From: Fistularia commersonii
Taxonomy: Eukaryota; Chordata; Actinopteri; Syngnathiformes; Fistulariidae
NCBI GenBank assembly: GCA_037954325.1
Contig: JBBMNZ010000057.1
Location: forward strand, 124,001-188,000
DNA: 64,000 bases
Direction of reading: 5' to 3'
A model generated the notes under the pieces. It made no database searches. It was given only the letters and a program-made list of their open reading frames with translations, and had not been told where the DNA came from. Each line of letters begins with the position of its first letter. Position 1 is the first letter of the stretch. Positions 22,621-36,244 of the stretch are shown one piece after another. Made by a program: the position numbers and the translations under genes.

Positions 22621-25600
22621 AGCCATTCATGCAAAAAGTGCTTATCTCACGGAGTTGAAGCGTTTTTGATTAGGAGTGGAAATAACTAATGTATTTCATC
22701 AAGTTGGTTTCTACTGTTGAAATATGCTGTTTAGGACATGATTTTGCACAATATATGTCAAATTCAGTGTAATCCAGCTATAAATTCAAAAGATATAGCC
22801 ATAAGATCAAAAAGTGCTTATCTCACAGAGTTGAAGCGTTTTCGATTTTGAGTGGAAATAACAAATGAATTTCATCAAGCTGGTTTCTGCTGTTGATATA
22901 CGTTGTTTAGGACATGATTCTGCACAATATATGTCAAATTCAGTGTAATCCAGATTCAAGATCAAAAGATATAGCCTTAAGGTCAAAAATTGCTTATCTC
23001 ACCAAGTTGAGGAGTTTTTGATTAGGAGTGGAAATAACTAATGAATTTCATCAAGTTGGTTTCTACTGTTGAAATATGTTGTTTAGGACATGATTCTGCA
23101 CAATATATGTCAAATTCAGTGTAATCCAGCTACAAGTTCAAAAGATATAGCCATTCGTTCAAAAAGTGCATATCTTACCGAGGTTAAATCTTTTTTTGAG
23201 TTGGAGTGGAAATAACTACTGAATTTCAATATGCTGGTTTTTGTTGTTGATATATGTTGTTTAGGACCTGATTCTGCTCAATATATGTCAAATTCACTGT
23301 AACCCAGCAACAAGATCAAAATATATAGCCATTCGTTCATAAAGTGCTTATCTCACCGAGTTGAAGAGTTTTTGTTTAAAAGTGGAAATAACTTATGGAT
23401 TTCATCAAGCTGGTTTCTGCTGTTGAAATATGTTGTTTAGGACAAGATTTTTTACAATTTATGTCAAATTCAGTGTAATCCAGGTACATTTTCAAAAGAT
23501 ATAGCCATTCGTTCAAAAAGTGCATATCTTACCGAGGTTAAATCTTTTTTTGAGTTGGAGTGGAAATAACTAATAAATTTCATCATGCTGGTTTCTGCTG
23601 TTGATATATGTTGTTTAGGACATTATTCTGCACAATATATATCAAATTCAGTGTAATCCAGCGACAAGATCAAAAGATATAGCCATTCATGCAAAAATTG
23701 CTTATCTCACGGAGTTGAAGCGTTTTTGATTAGGTGTGGAAATAACGAATGAATTTCATCAAGTTAGTTTCTACTGTTGAAATATGCTGTTTAGGACATG
23801 ATTCTGCACAATATATGTCAAATTCATTGTAATCCCATCACAGGTTCAAAAGGTATAGCCATTCGTTCAAAAAGTGCTTATCTCAACGAGTTAACGCGTT
23901 TTTGATTAAGAAAGGAAATAACTTTTGAATTTCACCAAGCCTGTGTCTGCTGTTGATAGATGTTGTATAGGACATGATTCTGCACAATATATTTCAAATT
24001 CAGTGTAATCCAGCGACAAGATCAAAAGATATAGCCATTCGTTCAAAAACTGCTTATCTCACGGAGTTGAAGCGCTATTGAGTTGGAGTGGAAATTACTA
24101 ATGAATTACAATATGCTGGTTTTTGCTGTTGATAGATGTTGTATAGGACATGATTCTTTACAATATATGTCAAATTCAGTGTAATCCAGCAATAAGTTCA
24201 AAAGATATAGCCACAAGGTCAAAAAGTGCTTATCTAACTGAGTTGAAGCGTTTTTGATTTTGAGTGGAAATGACTAATGAATTTCATCAAGCTGGTTTCT
24301 GCTGTTGAAATATGTTGTTTAGGACATGATTCTACACAAAATATGTAAAATTCAGTGTAATCCAGCGTCAATATCAAAAGTTATAGCCTTAAGGTCAAAA
24401 AGTGCTTATCTTTCCGAGTTAAATCGTTTTTGAGTTGGAGTGGAAAAAACTAATGAATTTCATCAAGCTGGTTTCTGCTGTTGAAATATGTTGTAAAGGA
24501 CATGATTCAGCAAAATATATGTCAAATTCAGTGTAATCCAGCTACAAGTTCAAAATATATAGCCATTCGTTCAAAAAGTGCTGATTTCACCGAGTAGAAG
24601 CGTTTTTGATGAGGAGTGGAAATAACTAATGAATTTCATCAAGTTGGTTTCTACTGTTGAAATACGTTGTTTAGGACATGATTCTGCACAATATATGTCA
24701 AATTCCGTGTAATCCAGCTACAAATTCAAAAGATATAGCCATTCGTTCAAAAAGTGCTTATCTTACCGAGGTTAAATCTTTTTTGAGTTGGAGTGGAAAT
24801 AACTAATGAATGTCAACATGCTGGTTTCTTCTGTTGATATATGTTGTTTAGGACATGATTCTGCACAATATATGTTAAATTCATAGTAATCCAGCTACAT
24901 TTGCAAAACATATAGCCATTCGTTCAAAAAGTGCTTCTCTCACCGAGTTGAAGCGTTTTTGATTAGGAGTAGAAATAACTAATGGATTTCATCAAGCTGG
25001 TTTTTGCCATTGAAATATGTTGTTTAGGACTTGATTCTGCACAATATATGTCAAATTCAGTGTAATCCCAACAGCGTTTCAAAAGATAGAGCCATTCGTT
25101 CAAAGAATGCTTATCGCACCGAGTTTAAGCGTTTTTGATTAGGAGAGGAAATAACAATTGAATTTCACCAAGCCTGTTTCTGCTGTTGATATATGTTGTT
25201 TAGGACATGATTTTGCACAATATATGTCAAATTTAGTTTAATCACATCACCGGTTTAAAAGATATAGCCATTCGTTCAAAAAGTGCTTATCTTATCGCGT
25301 TGAAGCGTTTTTGATGAAGAGCGGAAATAACTAATGAATTTCACCAATTTGGTTTTTGCTGTTGATATATGTTGATAAGGACATGATTCTGCACAATATA
25401 TGTCAAATTCATGTTAATCCAGCCACAAGTTCAAAAGATGTATCCATAAGGTCAAAAACTGCTTTTCTCACCGAATTGAAGCGTTTTTGATCAGGAGTGG
25501 AAATAACTAATGGATTTCATCATTCTGGTTTCTGCTGTTGAAATATGTTGTCTAGGACATGATTCTGCACTATATATGTCAATTTCAGTGTATCCCATCA

Positions 25601-26388
25601 CAGGTTAAAAAGATATAGCCATTCGTTCAAAAAGTCTTCATCTCACCGAGTTGAAGCGTTTTTGATTAGGAGTGAAAATAACTAATGAATTTCATCAAGC
25701 ATGTTTCTGCTTTTGAAATATGTTGTTTATGACATGATTCTGCAATATATATATCAAATTCAGTGTATCCCAGCAACAGGATCAAAATATATAGCCATTC
25801 GTTCAAAAAGTGCTTTTCTCACCGAATTGAAGCGTTTTTGATCAGGAGTGGAAATAACAAAAGGATTTCATCAAGCTGGTTTTTGCCGTTGAAATATGTT
25901 GTTTGGAACATGATTTTGCACAATATATGTCAATTTCAGTGGAATCCAGCTACAAGTTCAAAAGATATAGCCATTCGTTGAAAAATTGCTTATCTTACTG
26001 AGTTGAAGCGTTTTTGATTTGGAGTGGAAATAACTAATGAATTTTATCAAGCTGGTTTCTGCTGTTGAAATATGTTGTTTAGGACAAGATTCTGCACAAA
26101 ATATTTCAAATTCAGTGTAATCCCATCACAGGTTCAAAAGATATAGCCATTCGTTCAAAAACTGCGTATCTCACCGAGTTGAAGCGTTTTTGATTAGGAG
26201 AGGAAATAACTATTGAATTTCACTAAGCCTATTTCTGCTGTTGATAGATGTTGTATAGGACATGATTCTGCACAATATATGTCAAATTCAGTATAATTCA
26301 GAGACAAGATCAAAAGATATAGCCATTCGTTCAAAAACTGCTTATCTCACCGAGTTGAAGCGTTTTTGAGTTGGAATGGAAATGACTA

Positions 26389-26416
26389 ATGAATTTCATC
26401 AAATGAATTTCATCAA
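26389..26416 (+). repeat. 14-bp slipped duplication (copy 3)
   Basis: ATGAATTTCATCAA is repeated directly. It is the unit-2 counterpart of 19,640-19,667. The adjacent word differs by one base (ATATTCTTTAGG against ATATTGTTTAGG). Confidence 0.83.
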
Positions 26417-27835
26417 GCTTTTTTCTGCTGTTGAAATATTCTTTAGGACATGATTCTACACAAAATATGTAAAATTCAGTGTAATCCCATCACAGGTTCA
26501 AAAGATATAGCCATTCGATCAAAGAGTGCTTATCTCACCGAGTTGAAGCGTTTTTGATTAAGAGAGGAAATAACTATTGAATTTCACCAAGCCTGTTTCT
26601 GCTGTTGATAGATGTTGTATAGGACATGATTCTGTACAATATATGTCATATTCAGTGTAATCCAGCGACAAGATCAAAAGATATAGCCATTCGTTCAAAA
26701 ACTGCTTTTCTCACCGAGTTGAAGCGTTTTTGATTAGGAGTGGAAATAACAAATGAATTTCATCAAGCTGGTTTCTGCTGTTGAAATATGTTGTTTAGGA
26801 CATGATTCTACACAAAATATGTCAAATTCAGTGCAATCCAGCGTCAAGATCAAAAGATATAGCCTTAAGTTCAAAAAGTGCTTATTTTACCGAGTTAAAT
26901 CATTTTTGAGTTGGATTGGAAATAACTAATGAATTTCACCAAGCTGGTTTCTGCTATTCAAATATGTTGTTCAGTACATGATTCTGCACACTATATGTAA
27001 ATTCAGTGGAATCCAGCTACAAGTTCAAAAGATATAGCCATTCGTTCAAAAAGTGCTTCCCTCAGAGAGTTGAAGCGTTTTTGATTAGGAGTGGAAATAA
27101 CTAATGGATTTCATCAAGCTGGTTACTGCTGGATATATGTTGTTTAGAACATGATTCTGCACAATATATGTCAAATTCAGTGTAATCCAGCTACAAGTTC
27201 AAAAGATATAGCCATAAGGTTAAAAAGTGCTTATCTTCCCGAGGTTAAATCTTTTTTGAGTTGGAGTGGAAATAACTAATGAATTTCATCATGCTGGTTT
27301 CTGCTGTTGATATATGTTGTTTAGGACATGATTCTGCACAATATATGTAGAATTCAGTGTCATCCAGGTACAAGTTCAAAAGATATAGCCATTTGTTCAA
27401 AAAGTGCTTCTCTCACCTAGTTGAAGCGTTTTTGATTAGGAGTGGAAATACCTAATGGATTTCATCAAGCTGTTTTTTGCCGTTGAAATATGTTTTATAG
27501 AACATGATTTTGCACAATATATGTCAAATTCAGTTTAATCCAGCTACAAGTTCAAAAGATATAGCCATTTGATCAAAAAGTGCTTATCTCATCAAATTGA
27601 AGTATTTTGATTTTGAGTGGAAATAACTAATGAATTTCACCAAACTGGTTTCTGCTGTTGAAATATGTTGTTTAGTACATGATTTTGCACAAAATATGTC
27701 AAATTCAGGGTAATCCAGCGACAAGATCAAAAGACACAGCCATTCGTTAAAAAAGTGCTTATCTCACCGAGTTGAAGCGTTTTTGATTGGGAGTGGAAAT
27801 AACTAATGAATTTCACCAAGCCTTTTTCTGCTGTT

Positions 27836-27872
27836 GATAGTTCACCAACTTGATGAATTTCATCAAGTTGGT
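27836..27872 (+). repeat. Inverted insertion hairpin (copy 2)
   Basis: Exact counterpart of 21,087-21,123 at +6749 bp: arms 27,844-27,857 and 27,859-27,872 with a single T between. Its presence in both units shows that the hairpin joint predates the 6749-bp duplication and has been kept without loss of symmetry. Confidence 0.9.
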
Positions 27873-30800
27873 TTCTACTGTTGAAATATGTTGTTTAGGA
27901 CATGATTCTGCACAATATTTTTCAAATTTAGTGTAATCACATCATAGGTTCAAAACATATAGCCATTCGTTCAAAAAGTGCTTATCTTATCGGATTGAAG
28001 CGTTTTCGATTAAGAGTGGAAATAACTAATGAATTTCACCAAGTTGGTTTTTGCTGTTTATATATGTTGTTTAGGACATGATTCTGCACATTATATGTCA
28101 AATTCAGTGAAATCCAGATACATGTTCAAAAGATATAGCCATAAGGTAAAAAAGTGCTTATCTTACCCAGGTTAAATCTTTTAGAGTTAGAGTGGAAATA
28201 ACTAATGAATTTCATCATTCTGGTTTCTGCTGTTGATATATGTTGTTTAGGACATGATTCAGCAAAATATATGTCAAATTTAGTGTAATCACATCACCGG
28301 TTCAAAAGATATAGCCATTCGTTCAAAAAGTGCTTATCTTATCGGGTTAAAGCATTTTTGAATAAGAGTGGAAAAAACTAATGAATTTCACTAACCTGAT
28401 TTCTGCTGTTGATATATGTAGTTTAGGACATGATTTTGCACAATATATGTCAAATTCAGTGTAATCCGGCCACAAGTTCAAAAGATATAGCCATTCGTTC
28501 AAAAACTGCTTATCTCACGGAGTTGAAGCGCTATTGAGTTGGAGTGGAAATTACTAATGAATTACAAAATGCTGGTTTTTGCTGTTGATAGATGTTGTAT
28601 AGGACATGATTCTTTACAATATATGTCAAATTCAGTGTAATCCAGCAATAAATTCAAAAGATATAGCCACAAGGTCAAAAAGTGCTTATCTAACTGACTT
28701 GAAGCGTTTTTGATTTTGAGTGGAAATGACTAATGAATTTCATCAAGCTGGTTTCTGCTGTTGAAATATGTTGTTTAGGACATGATTCTACACAAAATAT
28801 GTCAAATTCAGTGTAATCCAGCGTCAAGATCAAAAGTTATAGCCTTAAGGTCAAAAAGTGCTTATCTTTCCGAGTTAAATCGTTTTTGAGTTGGAGTGGA
28901 AAAAACTAATGAATTTCATCAAGCTGGTTTCTGCTGTTGAAATATGTTGTAAAGGACATGATTCAGCACAATATATGTCAAATTCAGTGTAATCCTGCTA
29001 CAAGTTCAAAATATATAGCCATTCGTTCAAAAAGTGCTGATTTCACCGAGTAGAAGCGTTTTTGATGAGGAGTGGAAATAACTAATGAATTTCATCAAGT
29101 TGGTTTCTACTGTTGAAATACGTTGTTTAGGACATGATTCTGCACAATATATGTCAAATTCAGTGTAATCCAGCTTAAAATTCAAAAGATATAGCCATTC
29201 GTTCAAAAAGTGCTTATCTTACCGAGGTTAAATCTTTTTTGAGTTGGAGTGGAAATAACTAATGAATGTCATCATGCTGGTTTCTGCTGTTGATATATGT
29301 TGTTTAGGACATGATTCTGCACAATATATATCAAATTCAGTGTAATCCAGCGACAAGATCAAAAGATATAGCCATTCATGCAAAAAGTGCTTATCTCACG
29401 GAGTTGAAGCGTTTTTGATTAGGAGTGGAAATAACTAATGTATTTCATCAAGTTGGTTTCTACTGTTGAAATATGCTGTTTAGGACATGATTTTGCACAA
29501 TATATGTCAAATTCAGTGTAATCCAGCTATAAATTCAAAAGATATAGCCATAAGATCAAAAAGTGCTTATCTCACTGAGTTGAAGCGTTTTTGATTAAGA
29601 GAGGGAATAACAAATGAATTTCATCAAGCTGGTTTCTGCTGTTGATATACGTTGTTTAGGACATGATTCTGCACAATATATGTCAAATTCAGTGTAATCC
29701 AGATTCAAGATCAAAAGATATAGCCTTAAGGTCAAAAATTGCTTATCTCACCAAGTTGAGGAGTTTTTGATTAGGAGTGGAAATAACTAATGAATTTCAT
29801 CAAGTTGGTTTCTACTGTTGAAATATGTTGTTTAGGACATGATTCTGCACAATATATGTCAAATTCAGTGTAATCCAGCTACAAGTTCAAAAGATATAGC
29901 CATTCGTTCAAAAAGTGCATATCTTACCGAGGTTAAATCTTTTTTTGAGTTGGAGTGGAAATAACTACTGAATTTCAATATGCTGGTTTTTGTTGTTGAT
30001 ATATGTTGTTTAGGACCTGATTCTGCTCAATATATGTCAAATTCACTGTAACCCAGCAACAAGATCAAAATATATAGCCATTCGTTCATAAAGTGCTTAT
30101 CTCACCGAGTTGAAGAGTTTTTGTTTAAAAGTGGAAATAACTTATGGATTTCATCAAGCTGGTTTCTGCTGTTGAAATATGTTGTTTAGGACAAGATTTT
30201 TTACAATTTATGTCAAATTCAGTGTAATCCAGGTACATTTTCAAAAGATATAGCCATTCGTTCAAAAAGTGCATATCTTACCGAGGTTAAATCTTTTTTT
30301 GAGTTGGAGTGGAAATAACTAATAAATTTCATCATGCTGGTTTCATCTGTTGATATATGTTGTTTAGGACATTATTCTGCACAATATATATCAAATTCAG
30401 TGTAATCCAGCGACAAGATCAAAAGATATAGCCATTCATGCAAAAATTGCTTATCTCACGGAGTTGAAGCGTTTTTGATTAGGTGTGGAAATAACGAATG
30501 AATTTCATCAAGTTAGTTTCTACTGTTGAAATATGCTGTTTAGGACATGATTCTGCACAATATATGTCAAATTCATTGTAATCCCATCACAGGTTCAAAA
30601 GGTATAGCCATTCGTTCAAAAAGTGCTTATCTCAACGAGTTAACGCGTTTTTGATTAAGAAAGGAAATAACTTTTGAATTTCACCAAGCCTGTGTCTGCT
30701 GTTGATAGATGTTGTATAGGACATGATTCTGCACAATATATTTCAAATTCAGTGTAATCCAGCGACAAGATCAAAAGATATAGCCATTCGTTCAAAAACT

Positions 30801-31639
30801 GCTTATCTCACGGAGTTGAAGCGCTATTGAGTTGGAGTGGAAATTACTAATGAATTACAATATGCTGGTTTTTGCTGTTGATAGATGTTGTATAGGACAT
30901 GATTCTTTACAATATATGTCAAATTCAGTGTAATCCAGCAATAAGTTCAAAAGATATAGCCACAAGGTCAAAAAGTGCTTATCTAACTGAGTTGAAGCGT
31001 TTTTGATTTTGAGTGGAAATGACTAATGAATTTCATCAAGCTGGTTTCTGCTGTTGAAATATGTTGTTTAGGACATGATTCTACACAAAATATGTAAAAT
31101 TCAGTGTAATCCAGCGTCAAGATCAAAAGTTATAGCCTTAAGGTCAAAAAGTGCTTATCTTTCCGAGTTAAATCGTTTTTGAGTTGGAGTGGAAAAAACT
31201 AATGAATTTCATCAAGCTGGTTTCTGCTGTTGAAATATGTTGTAAAGGACATGATTCAGCAAAATATATGTCAAATTCAGTGTAATCCAGCTACAAGTTC
31301 AAAATATATAGCCATTCGTTCAAAAAGTGCTGATTTCACCGAGTAGAAGCGTTTTTGATGAGGAGTGGAAATAACTAATGAATTTCATCAAGTTGGTTTC
31401 TACTGTTGAAATACGTTGTTTAGGACATGATTCTGCACAATATATGTCAAATTCCGTGTAATCCAGCTACAAATTCAAAAGATATAGCCATTCGTTCAAA
31501 AAGTGCTTATCTTACCGAGGTTAAATCTTTTTTGAGTTGGAGTGGAAATAACTAATGAATGTCATCATGCTGGTTTCTTCTGTTGATATATGTTGTTTAG
31601 GACATGATTCTGCACAATATATGTCAAATTCAGTGTAAT

Positions 31640-33025
31640 CCAATCACAGGTTCAAAAGATATAGCCATTCGTTCAAAAATTGCTTATCTCACCGAGTTCA
31701 CGCGTTTTTGATTAAGAGAGGAAATAACTATTGAATTTCATCAAGCCTTTTTCTGCTGTTGTTAGATTTTGTATAGGACATGATTCTGCACAATATATAT
31801 CAAATTCAGTGTAATCCAGCGACAAGATCAAAAGATATAGCCATTCGTTCAAAAACTGCTTATCTCACCGAGTTGAAGCGTTTTTGAGTTGGAGTGGAAA
31901 TTACTAATGAATTACAATATGCTGGTTTTTTGCTGTTGATATGTGTTGTTTATTACATGATTCTGCACCATATATGTCAAATTCAGTGTAATCCAGCTAT
32001 AAATTCAAAAGATATAGCCATAAGATCAAAAAGTGCTTATGTCACTGAGTTGAAGCGTTTTTGAGTTGGAGTGGAAATAACTAATGGCTTTATCAAGCTG
32101 GTTTTTGCCGGTGGAATATGTTATTTAGAACATGATTCTGCACAATTAATATCAAATTCAGTGTAATCCAGCTACATGATCAAAAGATATAGCCATCCGT
32201 TCAAAAAGTGCTTTTCTCACCGAGTTGAAGCGTTTTTGATTAGGAGTGGATATATCTAATGGATTTCATCAAGCTGGTTTTTACCGTTGAAATGTGTTGT
32301 TTAGAACATGATTCTGCACAATATATGTCAAATTCAGTGTAATCCAGCTACAAGTTAAAAGATATAGCCATTCGTTCAAAAACTGCTTATCTCACCGAGT
32401 TGAAGCGTTTTTGAGTTGGAGTGGAAATTACTAATGAATTTCAATATGCTGGTTTTTGTTGTTGATATATGTTGTTTAGGACCTGATTCTGCTCAATATA
32501 TGTCAAATTCAGTGTAACCCAGCTACAAGATAAAAATATATAGCCATTCGTTCAAAAAGTGCTTATCTCACCGAGTTGAAGAGTTTTTGTTAAAAATTGG
32601 AAATAACTTATGGATTTCATCAAGCTGGTTTCTGCTGTTGAAATATGTTGTTTAGGACAAGAGTTTTACAATTTATGTCAAATTCAGTGTAATCCAGGTA
32701 CATTTTCAAAAGATATAGCCATTCGTTTAAAAAGTGCTTATCTCACCGAGTTGAAACGTTTTTGAGTAGGAGTGGAAATAACTAATGAATTTCATTAATC
32801 TGGTTTCTGCTGTTGAAATATGTTGTTTAGGACATGATTCTGCACAAAATATGTCAAATTCAGTGTAATTCAGCGACAAGATCAAAATATATAGCCATTC
32901 GTTCAAAAATTTTTATCTTATCGGGTTGAAGCGTTTTTGATTAGGAGTGGAAATATCTAATGAATTTCATCAAGTTGGTTTCTACTGTTAAATATGTGTT
33001 TAGGACATGATTCTGCACAATATAT
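31640..33025 (+). repeat. HOR tandem pair, left unit (about 8 monomers)
   Basis: It matches 33,396-34,607. The offset is 1756 bp at the left (for example the CGAGTTCACGCG monomer and GGCTTTATCAAGCTGG at 32,084 vs 33,840) and 1581 bp at the right (GGACAAGAGTTTTAC). The left unit thus has one more monomer, about 32,140-32,315, with CATCCGTTCAAAAAGTGC. Other markers are ATTACATGATTCTGCACCAT, GGACCTGATTCTGCTC and CCAGGTACATTTTC. Confidence 0.8.
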
Positions 33026-33396
33026 GTCAAATTCATTGTAATCCCATCACAGGTTCAAAAGATATAGCCATTCGTTCAAAAAGTTCTTATCTCAACGAGT
33101 TAACGCGTTTTTGATTAAGAGAGGAAATAACTTTTGAATTTCACCAAGCCTGTGTCTGCTTTTGATAGATGTTGTATAGGACATGATTCTGCACAATATA
33201 TGTCAAATTCAGTGTAATCCAGCGACAAGATCAAAAGATTTAGCCATTCGTTCAAAAAGTGCTTATCTTACCGAGGTTAAATCTTTTTTGAGTTGGAGTG
33301 GAAATAACTAATGAATGTCATCATGCTGGTTTCTGCTGTTGATATATGTTGTTTAGGACATGATTCTGCACAATATATGTCAAATTCAGTGTAATC
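33025..33396 (+). repeat. Two linking monomers between HOR units
   Basis: The monomers with TTAACGCG / CTGTGTCTGC and then GAGGTTAAATC / GAATGTCATCATGC join the two HOR units. They resemble 23,880-24,000 and 10,050-10,130 respectively. Confidence 0.65.
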
Positions 33397-34607
33397 CCAT
33401 CACAGGTTCAAAAGATATAGCCATTCGTTCAAAAAGTGCTTATCTCACCGAGTTCACGCGTTTTTGATTAAGAGAGGAAATAACTATTGAATTTCACCAA
33501 GCCTTTTTCTGCTGTTGTTAGATTTTGTATAGGACATGATTCTGCACAATATATATCAAATTCAGTGTAATCCAGCGACAAGATCAAAAGATATAGCCAT
33601 TCGTTCAAAAACTGCTTATCTCACCGAGTTGAAGCGTTTTTGAGTTGGAGTGGAAATTACTAATGAATTACAATATGCTGGTTTTTTGCTGTTGATATGT
33701 GTTGTTTATTACATGATTCTGCACCATATATATCAAATTCAGTGTAATCCAGCAATAAATTCAAAAGATATAGCCATAAGATCAAAAAGTGCTTATGTCA
33801 CTGAGTTGAAGCGTTTTTGAGTTGGAGTGGAAATAACTAATGGCTTTATCAAGCTGGTTTTTGCCGGTGGAATATGTTATTTAGAACATGATTCTGCACA
33901 ATATATGTCAAATTCAGTGTAATCCAGCTACAAGTTCAAAAGATATAGCGATTCGTTCAAAAAGTGCTTATCTCACCGAGTTGAAGCTTTTTTGAGTTGG
34001 AGTGGAAATAACTAATGAATTTCAATATGCTGGTTTTTGTTGTTGATATATGTTGTTTAGGACCTGATTCTGCTCAATATATGTCAAATTCAGTGTAACC
34101 CAGCTACAAGATCAAAATATATAGCCATTCGTTCAAAAAGTGCTTATCTCACCGAGTTGAAGAGTTTTTGTTTAAAAGTGGAAATAACTTATGGATTTCA
34201 TCAAGCTGGTTTCTGCTGTTGAAATATGTTGTTTAGGACAAGAGTTTTACAATTTATGTCAAATTCAGTGTAATCCAGGTACATTTTCAAAAGATATAGC
34301 CATTCGTTTAAAAAGTGCTTATCTCACCGAGTTTAAACGTTTTTGAGTAGGAGTGGAAATAACTATTGAATTTCATTAATCTGGTTTCTGCTGTTGAAAT
34401 ATGTTGTTTAAGACATGATTCTGCACAAAATATGTCAAATTCAGTGTAATTCAGCGACAAGTTCAAAAGATATAGCCATTCGTTCAAAAAGTTTTTATCT
34501 TATCGGGTTGAAGCGTTTTTGATTAGGAGTGGAAATATCTAATGAATTTCATCAAGTTGGTTTCTACTGTTAAATATGTTGTTTAGGACATGATTCTGCA
34601 CAATATA
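33396..34607 (+). repeat. HOR tandem pair, right unit (about 7 monomers)
   Basis: Partner of 31,640-33,025, one monomer shorter. From about 34,436 it also aligns with 11,042 onward at offset 23,394. The right unit therefore leads straight into a second full copy of the 11.2-12.7 kb block. Confidence 0.8.
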
Positions 34608-36135
34608 TGTCAAATTCAGCGTAATCCCATCACATGTTCAAAAGATATAGCCATTCGTTCAACAACGCCTTATCTAACCGAGTTGAAGCGATTTTGATTA
34701 GGAGTGGAAAAAACTAATGGATTTCATCAAGCTGGTTTCTGCTGTTGAAATATGTTGTATAGGACATGATTCTGAACACTATATGTCAAATTCAGTGTAA
34801 TCCAGCGACAAGATCAAAAGATATAACCATTCGTTCAAAAACTGCTTATCTCACCGAGTTGAAGCGTTTTTGAGTTGCAGTGGAAATAACTAATGAATTT
34901 CAATATGCGGGTTTTGCTGTTGATATATGTTGTTTAGGACATGATTTTGCACAATATATGTCAAATTTAGTTTAATCACATCACCGGTTTAAAAGATATA
35001 GCCATTCGTTCAAAAAGTGCTTATCTTATCGCGTTGAAGCGTTTTTGATGAAGAGCGGAAATAACTAATGAATTTCACCAATTTGGTTTTTGCTGTTGAT
35101 ATATGTTGATAAGGACATGATTCTGCACAATATATGTCAAATTCATGTTAATCCAGCCACAAGTTCAAAAGATGTATCCATAAGGTCAAAAACTGCTTTT
35201 CTCACCGAATTGAAGCGTTTTTGATCAGGAGTCGAAATAACTAATGGATTTCATCATTCTGGTTTCTGCTGTTGAAATATGTTGTCTAGGACATGACTCT
35301 GCACTATATATGTCAATTTCAGTGTAATCCCATCACAGGTTAAAAAGATATAGCCATTCGTTCAAAAAGTCTTCATCTCACCGAGTTGAAGCGTTTTTGA
35401 TTAGGAGTGAAAATAACTAATGAATTTCATCAAGCTGGTTTCTGCTTTTGAAATATGTTGTTTAGGACATGATTCTGCAATATATATATCAAATTCAGTG
35501 TAACCCAGCAACAGGATCAAAATATATAGCCATTCGTTCAAAAAGTGCTTTTCTCACCGAGTTGAAGCGTTTTTGATCAGGAGTGGAAATAACTAATGGA
35601 TTTCATCAAGCTGGTTTTTGCCGTTGACATTTGTTGTTTGGAACATGATTTTGCACAATATATGTCAATTTCAGTGGAATCCAGCTACAAGTTCAAAAGA
35701 TATAGCCATTCGTTGAAAAATTGCTTATCTTACTGAGTTGAAGCGTTTTTGATTTGGAGTGGAAATAACTAATGAATTTCATCAAGCTGGTTTCTGCTGT
35801 TGAAATATGTTGTTTAGGACATGATTCTGCACAAAATATTTCAAATTCAGTGTAATCCCATCACAGGTTCAAAAGATATAGCCATTCGTTCAAAAACTGC
35901 GTATCTCACCGAGTTGAAGCGTTTTTGATTAGGAGAGGAAATAACTATTGAATTTCACTAAGCCTATTTCTGCTGTTGATAGATGTTGTATAGGACATGA
36001 TTCTGCACAATATATGTCAAATTCAGTGTAATTCAGAGACAAGATCAAAAGATATAGCCATTCGTTCAAAAACTGCTTATCTCACCGAGTTGAAGCGTTT
36101 TTGAGTTAGAATGGAAATGACTAATGAATTTCATC
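34607..36135 (+). repeat. Second full copy of the 11.2-12.7 kb block
   Basis: Constant offset of 23,394-23,395 bp from 11,213-12,741, with the rare words GTTCAACAACGCCTTATC, GCGGGTTTTGCTG, TGTTGATAAGGACATG and CTGCAATATATATATC. Unlike the copies at 12.7, 19.6 and 26.4 kb it has no 14-bp slipped duplication. At 36,130 it runs into an intact monomer, so it preserves the form before the joint. Confidence 0.84.
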
Positions 36136-36244
36136 AAGCTGGTTTCTGCTGTTGAAATATGTTGTTTAGGACATAATTCTGCACAATATATGTCAAATTC
36201 TGTGTCATCCAGCTACAAGTTCAAAAGATATAGCCATAAGGTCA

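Larger units (their letters stand above)
18121..24869 (+). repeat. 6749-bp tandem segmental duplication, unit 1
   Basis: About 38 monomers repeated immediately downstream at 24,870-31,618. Reading both units side by side I noted only about six differing sites or clusters: near 19,443, 19,690, 22,827-22,855, 23,596, 24,372 and 24,795. The two units are therefore well over 99% identical. The unit is not a whole number of monomers (38 x 176 = 6688). The excess comes from the 14-bp slip, the hairpin joint and small indels inside it. The outer joint lies in the conserved CTGCACAATATATG word, after which unit 1 begins TTAAATTCATAG. Confidence 0.93.
24870..31618 (+). repeat. 6749-bp tandem segmental duplication, unit 2
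   Basis: Near-identical copy of 18,121-24,869. It ends at about 31,618 inside CACAATATATG, where unit 1 would restart with TTAAATTCATAG but the array continues with TCAAATTCAGTG and a CAATCACAGGTTC monomer, as in the 10.1-kb block. The tandem therefore has two units, and the flanking sequence at 31.6 kb is the presumed pre-duplication continuation. Confidence 0.93.

Noticed and set aside
18121..31618. Long terminal repeats or a retroelement flanked by direct repeats
   Set aside because: The two direct 6749-bp units abut each other and consist only of satellite. There is no internal region, primer-binding site or coding sequence.
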